From: Paralichthys olivaceus
Lineage: Eukaryota; Chordata; Actinopteri; Pleuronectiformes; Paralichthyidae
Length of the DNA: 64,000 nt
Assembly: GCF_024713975.1 (NCBI RefSeq)
Contig: NC_091110.1
Coordinates: 17,017,501-17,081,500, forward strand
Direction of reading: 5' to 3'
A program made the position numbers and the translations under genes. Of this stretch, positions 62,501 through 64,000 are shown piece after piece. The notes under the pieces were generated by a model. It saw only the letters and a list, made by a program, of their open reading frames with translations. It was not told the DNA's origin and ran no database searches. Numbering within the stretch: position 1 is the stretch's first letter; every line of letters starts with the position of its first letter.

Positions 62501-63548
62501 CAGTCTCCGGCCAGATGTCTTGTTGTCACCTCCCAGTGGAAAATCATTATGACTTCTTTTTTTTTTTTCACTCTTCTGCTCCACTTTGTTGGGAGTGCTG
62601 GATACTTTGACATGTCATAGCATGAAAAGCACAGTTAACATTAACGATCCCTGTAAATCTGTTTAGGTGTTCCAGTTCTCACACTGCTGTATTATGTATT
62701 CTGGCTCAGCAGGACTCTTAACATTTCAAAAGAGCCAACATCAACCCTTCGCCCGTGAAAAATCTACCATCTGCAGTGAAAACTGTTTCTTGGTCCATGG
62801 TCAAAATATCACTTTCTTTCCACTGTCCACTCTTTCCAGGGGCAAAAACTGGAAGCTTTTTATTCTGAGAATTCTACCAAAGATTATGGTAATTTACACC
62901 AAACTAAACAAAAGACAGTTAAATTACACTTCTGATTTCAGTGGCAGATGGTAATAAAACTTGTCCCATGGTACATATCAGATCTCGCTCTGAACAGGAT
63001 ATGCAAATGTTTTTTTTGCTGTGACTTTACACTGTCTCTGTCTTATCAGGTAATGCTGACACTTGTATTCAGACACGTTTTAACTAGGGGACTCTTCACA
63101 AAGCAATAAAGATGTTTTATTATATCTAATCTCTATGTTGTAACATGAAAACATAAAACATAACTTCATTGACGGAGGTAAAAATAATAAATTATGTATA
63201 TATGAGTGAATATAATTAAAACCAGCTAACATTTATCTTCCATGGTATCATTGCGCTGCTGTACAGACAGTGTTGAGTGAGTGAAGCTCATGTGTTGGTC
63301 TGTTCTGCACCTCCAGGGTCCTGGGTGGAGTTGGAGATGAACAGAGGTGCGGCTGGCTTGGCCCAGTCATCCTCCGCAGGCGGCCTGGGCTCGGCCCTGC
63401 TGCCCCTCCCTCAGGTGGAGGAAGAGGAGGCCATGGTGGGGGGGCTGGAGCACGTCCCGTCCTCTTCATCGATCCACAACGGAGACATGGAGAAAATCCT
63501 GTTGGACGCCCAGCACGAGTCGAGCCGCAGCAACTCCTCTTGTGACAG
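59518..63548 (+). CDS. bnip3l: BNIP3-like / NIX mitophagy receptor, first two coding exons (partial)
   Basis: Exons 59518-59575 and 63317-63548 code residues 1-96; the second donor (GACAG then GTAATG) leads to exons outside the window. NIX sits in the outer mitochondrial membrane through a C-terminal anchor and recruits LC3/GABARAP during mitophagy. The LIR motif is at residues 21-25 (SWVEL, core W22 and L25). The block [20 protein letters not shown], then LLDAQHES (61-88), matches BNIP3L rather than BNIP3, which lacks [11 protein letters not shown] fish-specific Ala/Gly/Ser-rich and acidic linker (29-60) separates LIR and block. The ATG has a purine at -3 and is the first in the exon. The BH3-like and transmembrane regions cannot be assessed. 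Confidence 0.93.
59576..63316 (+). other. bnip3l intron 1
   Basis: About 3.7 kb. Mostly unique, AT-leaning sequence, with a GC-richer patch at 61780-62060. No exon, RNA gene or repeat family recognised. Confidence 0.7.
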
Positions 63549-64000
63549 GTAATGTAAAGAAGCCGTTCTAAACGTGAGGGGAAGATTGAATTCTCAGGAG
63601 CTGTGTAGTTAATTAGAAAATAATTCATGTAATCAGACTCAGTAAGCAACACAAAAAACTGTTGCCTTTGTGAATCCAGATGAGGACACAGGAATTTCCA
63701 CCACAGTAGAAGAGTGAATAGAAAAGTCATGAGTTTTTTGGGTTCATGCAGGACTTTGTGTTTACAGCTGCGGAGGATAAGGCCACATGGGGAAGTTGGT
63801 ACTTGTGTAATGTTCTTCTTGACTTTCACTAAGTTAAGGGCAGCCTGTTTTACAAAACACAGCACAGTTGATTTTAGAGCTGGAGCCGAAAACAAAATCA
63901 CTTAATTCTGACCCTGGATCTGATGTGAAGATCTCAAACTGAAACCCTGCTCCTCTAACTGCACCGAAGGTGTGATGGCCAAAACGAGGTAACTTAACTA
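63549..64000 (+). other. bnip3l intron 2 (start)
   Basis: Intronic sequence running off the window; no further exon seen. Confidence 0.8.

Noticed and set aside
63248..63901. 217-codon minus-strand frame opposite bnip3l exon 2
   Set aside because: Shadow of the real exon on the other strand, extended by chance into the introns.

Overview
The window is vertebrate nuclear DNA, almost certainly from a ray-finned (teleost, probably percomorph) fish. Supporting signs are multi-exon genes with GT-AG introns of about 100 bp to several kb, many CA/GT and CTAT microsatellites, long C or G homopolymer tracts, fragments that look like fish dispersed repeats, and proteins very close to vertebrate stomatin, gelsolin, PP2A-B55 and BNIP3L. 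I saw no bacterial, phage, CRISPR, rRNA or tRNA gene signal.

Layout. (1) 1-22.8 kb: no exon I can support. It is mostly non-repetitive sequence with AT-rich islands, microsatellites and two diverged copies of one dispersed repeat; parts may be conserved regulatory DNA of a neighbouring gene. (2) 22.9-31.8 kb, + strand: stomatin (stom), seven coding exons, 284 aa, with a 2.7 kb 3' UTR. (3) 31.84-44.6 kb, - strand: cytoplasmic-type gelsolin (gsn), fifteen coding exons, 730 aa, plus a likely non-coding first exon at a GC-rich promoter near 44.5-44.7 kb. stom and gsn are tail to tail, with poly(A) signals only about 100 bp apart. (4) 44.7-46.9 kb: intergenic, rich in CTAT repeats. (5) 46.9-58.2 kb, + strand: PP2A B55 regulatory subunit (ppp2r2a-like), ten coding exons, 445 aa. 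(6) 59.2 kb to the end, + strand: the first two coding exons of bnip3l (NIX); the BH3-like and membrane-anchor exons lie beyond the window.

The window joins two gene pairs that are on different chromosomes in human: STOM/GSN (9q33, also convergent) and PPP2R2A/BNIP3L (8p21, also tandem). The four genes do not form one pathway. Stomatin is a membrane scaffold, gelsolin a calcium-regulated actin severing protein, B55-alpha a PP2A targeting subunit and NIX a mitophagy receptor. The coding models are strong because each was assembled exon by exon, with phase and length checked against the family. Statements about non-coding DNA are mostly inference. I found no undescribed biological system. The best leads are regulatory: a TAGC-motif cluster just inside two genes, CTCF-like sites, a MITE touching the stom promoter, and the convergent 3' ends.
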